The notes beneath the pieces were generated by a model that saw only the letters and a list, made by a program, of their open reading frames with translations, was not told the origin of the DNA and ran no database searches. A stretch of DNA of 44,171 nt, taken from Gliomastix tumulicola. Its lineage: Eukaryota; Ascomycota; Sordariomycetes; Hypocreales; Bionectriaceae. The stretch covers positions 581,145 to 625,315 of the forward strand of contig BCHX01000011.1 of NCBI GenBank assembly GCA_001599755.1, in the 5' to 3' direction. Below, in pieces: positions 42,042 to 44,171 of the stretch. The position numbers and the translations under genes were made by a program. Position 1 is the stretch's first letter; each line of letters starts with the position of its first letter.

Positions 42042-43956
42042 ATGCCTTTGCACAGCTTCGGCAACAAATGGCTCGGCTGCCGCAGGTGGTTCTTAAGCAT
42101 CCCCCGTCCTGGGGACACCGCACCTTCNGGCTATACCTTCGCGCACAGAAAGCTCCGATTGCCAATGGGACATCGAGATNAANNAAAAAGCGTCGCTAAT
42201 GCGAACGTCTACTACGCCATCCGGCACGCTAGCNAACGAGCAATACGAGGCGGCCTGGTCGAGGTTCACGTCGGAGATACAGANGATCCAGTATCGGAGA
42301 GCCAGCTGTCCTCNGACCACACACGACGAGTTAGCCGCGGCCTCCTGAGGAATGAGACACTTGCGAAAGCTCTGGACCCTCTACTTNAGGTTACCGCCCT
42401 GAGAGAAGGCATGATGATATCAACTATACATAAGCTAATCAGCTACAAAGCCGATGAGGTATACTACCTAGCCAAGGAAGGGACTCAGCTCGGCTAATCG
42501 TAGCTTATAGGAAGCCATAGCTTACTTGAAGCACACGTTGGGCACGTGGAAGAAAATCGTGAATGGTGGCGAAAATTTGAGCAAACTGGTCNCCAGGGAC
42601 GTAGAAGAACTGCAGCTTCGTTGTCCCAGGTTCTGTNCCGATGATGCGCAAATCGTCAGCAAGCTGATAAANCAGGGCTCCATCTTTCAGGCTTTCCAGG
42701 AAAGCGAGCGAGCCGCCATCGAGAAGAAGATCTTCGAGATTGACACTCTCATCCCGTCACTGTATACATTTTCACGAGACGTCAACCTCCTGGGTGCCTT
42801 AGCCGCCAGTATGAAGCATATTGTGTCGCCAAAAGAGATGACTATCCGTCAGGCGCTGCTGTCCTCCAGACCCNAACACCTCTCGATCTCAGAACCAGAC
42901 GATGACATAAGAGAACTATGGGCCTTCATGTTGCAGAATTACCCTTCGATGCCTCACCCGAAGGTCAACACCGACCCNAAATTACGCGCCGGGCCCCTTG
43001 CTCAGCCGTCACACCAAGCGGTGGTATACCGAGCCGGCAGACTTGCTCTGCAGCGGGGATTCAAAACANCGGAAGCCCGCTTAGCGGCTGGCTGTGATCA
43101 CAGNGACGAAGGCTTCGTCACAACGATTCAGACCGCACATTCGTTTCCGGCGCCTTCGGCGGATCCCGTTGTACAGATTCAGAAGGACTGGGTGGTCAAG
43201 GACTCTCCTGATAAAAGAGAGGGGCGATGCGGCAGGCCTAGAGAAGAGGCGTTCCGTCTCTGCCAATCACTCCTCACCTGGACCAACCTACAGGCCAACA
43301 TGGGCAATTTGCATGTCCAAGGCCGAGGGCTTACCACATTCTTCACCCTTCGCTGTCAGTTTCTCGCCTTTTTCGGGTCTTCNGGTGGCAGCGCTACATC
43401 TGGCGCTACATCTCCCCTGTCTCCTGTAGCTTCGATAAGGTGTCCCGAGCCCTTCTCGCTCCGTCATATCCCCCTTCTGAGAAAAAGCTTCGCAAGTTCA
43501 ACGTGCTTTTCAAACTCAGAGTACTCAAGTTCGGAGCACTCTGCCCGTGACGCGCATGCCGTNCCACCCGCTGACTCCTCATTTGTCTCGGTTTCGGTGC
43601 CCGAGAGCCCCGAAACAGGCGGTGAGACGGTATCTGAAGAAATTGGAGGCGGGGGNGGNGNTAGGGGCAGCAGATTCTTATTTGTGAAATTTGATCCTGA
43701 TCCTGACAAGCGGGCCTTTGGAGACGAGATATGGATCGACGCGGATGGCGAGTCTATTGAGGCGGTGGCTGCGGAGTTCATACTTCAAAATTGGGTACTA
43801 TTCTCTACCACAGCAAGCCCCCTTCTTCCAGAAGACTGCCGCGAAATGGCGTCAACGGGGTCATTGAACACTGTGGTTCTGGTTCCCCGCGAGCGTGTGT
43901 GTAACGACCATGAGTTCAAGCAGCTGGCTCGTGGTCTGCAAGCGACTAGGCCGTAG
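42042..43956 (+). CDS. DUF3723-domain protein, 5'-truncated, two exons seen
   Basis: Fungal DUF3723 family, function unknown. Exon A runs to 42458 and exon B is 42511-43956, joined in phase. Family-like segments in order are NVYYAIRHAS, LRNETLAKALDPLL, REGMMISTIHKLISYKADE, HTLGTWKKIVNGG, IFQAFQESERAAIEKKIFEI, SLYTFSRDVNLLGAL, GRCGRPREEAFRLC and GLTTFFTLRCQFLAFFG. The last two match the usual domain end, and a C-terminal segment with RFLFVKFDPD follows. Full-length relatives are near 900 aa and begin with several hundred residues not found here; only about 120 bp separate this frame from the divergent ferric reductase start, so the 5' part is missing. Between about 42230 and 42315 a second frame (NEQYEAAWSRFTSEIQ) looks more family-like, so frameshifts are possible. 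The true start cannot be given. Confidence 0.82.
42459..42510 (+). other. 52-nt intron in the DUF3723 gene
   Basis: GTATAC donor, GGCTAATC branch point and CTTATAG acceptor, phase 0. It joins SYKADE to EAIAYLKHTLGTW. Confidence 0.85.
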
Positions 43957-44171
43957 TAGGTCACGGAGGCGAAACAACGACCCGAGCGAAGCACGTTACG
44001 GGAGATGATCCATTCTTGTCAGAAAAGTTAGGCAATAGATGAAATTATATCATCCAGATGGCCATAAAGGGGCTATTGNGTCGTGAACTTAGCCTTAAAT
44101 TCACGGGTTCCATGACGGAGCCTNGCAGCTTTGCTATGTTGGCGTACGTGCTGCGACTGGTAGATCTNNNG
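43957..44171. other. Downstream end of window, nothing seen
   Basis: Contains several Ns and no recognisable feature. Confidence 0.5.

Noticed and set aside
42230..42315. Treating the single Ns as inserted bases that restore the DUF3723 frame
   Set aside because: Removing three Ns does restore frame, but Ns elsewhere in the window clearly stand for real bases, so this is not safe to claim.

Overview
The window looks like draft genomic sequence from a filamentous ascomycete (Pezizomycotina, probably Sordariomycetes). The evidence is gene content plus gene architecture. The recognisable proteins are fungal: a DUF1996 secreted protein, Ndc80, a forkhead factor, a bZIP factor, a tubulin-tyrosine-ligase-like protein, a fungal-type GH16 glucanase, a ferric reductase and a DUF3723 protein. 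They are split by very short GT-AG introns (45-63 nt) that mostly carry CTAAC or CTGAC-like branch points. I rebuilt twelve such introns by eye. The assembly is rough: scattered single Ns, one 100-N gap (10573-10672) and one 765-N gap (33077-33841).

Layout. (1) 0.5-1.8 kb: a spliced secreted DUF1996 protein on the minus strand, followed by coding-like debris and a small coiled-coil protein to 3.8 kb. (2) 4.3-15.6 kb: a gene-poor, repeat-rich compartment. It holds two GGGCCC-core minisatellite arrays, two diverged copies of a C-rich/CA-repeat module that follows each array, simple repeats, a degenerate hAT-type transposase, and a 1.46 kb segment present on both sides of the 100-N gap. (3) 15.5-18.2 kb: debris including one kinesin-light-chain-type TPR fragment. 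(4) 18.3-23.6 kb: an ordinary gene island with the kinetochore protein Ndc80 (minus), a divergent forkhead factor (plus) and a coiled-coil protein (minus). (5) 23.6-30.9 kb: small unrecognised proteins and a bZIP factor. (6) 31.2-32.5 kb: the TTL protein. (7) 32.9-34.5 kb: a third minisatellite array, interrupted by the 765-N gap. (8) 35.4-36.6 kb: an unrecognised spliced 355-aa protein. (9) 38.1-39.0 kb: a three-exon GH16 glucanase. (10) 40.0-44.0 kb: a five-exon ferric reductase head-to-head with a 5'-truncated DUF3723 gene.

The most interesting part is the right end. Ferric reductases and DUF3723 proteins are recurrent cargo of Starships, the giant fungal transposons, so 40.0-44.0 kb could belong to such an element. 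No DUF3435 captain recombinase is visible here, so this remains an inference. The second point of interest is the minisatellite family. Its units fall into discrete size classes near 32, 42 and 64 bp, close to whole numbers of DNA helical turns, and two of its three arrays reverse polarity in the middle.
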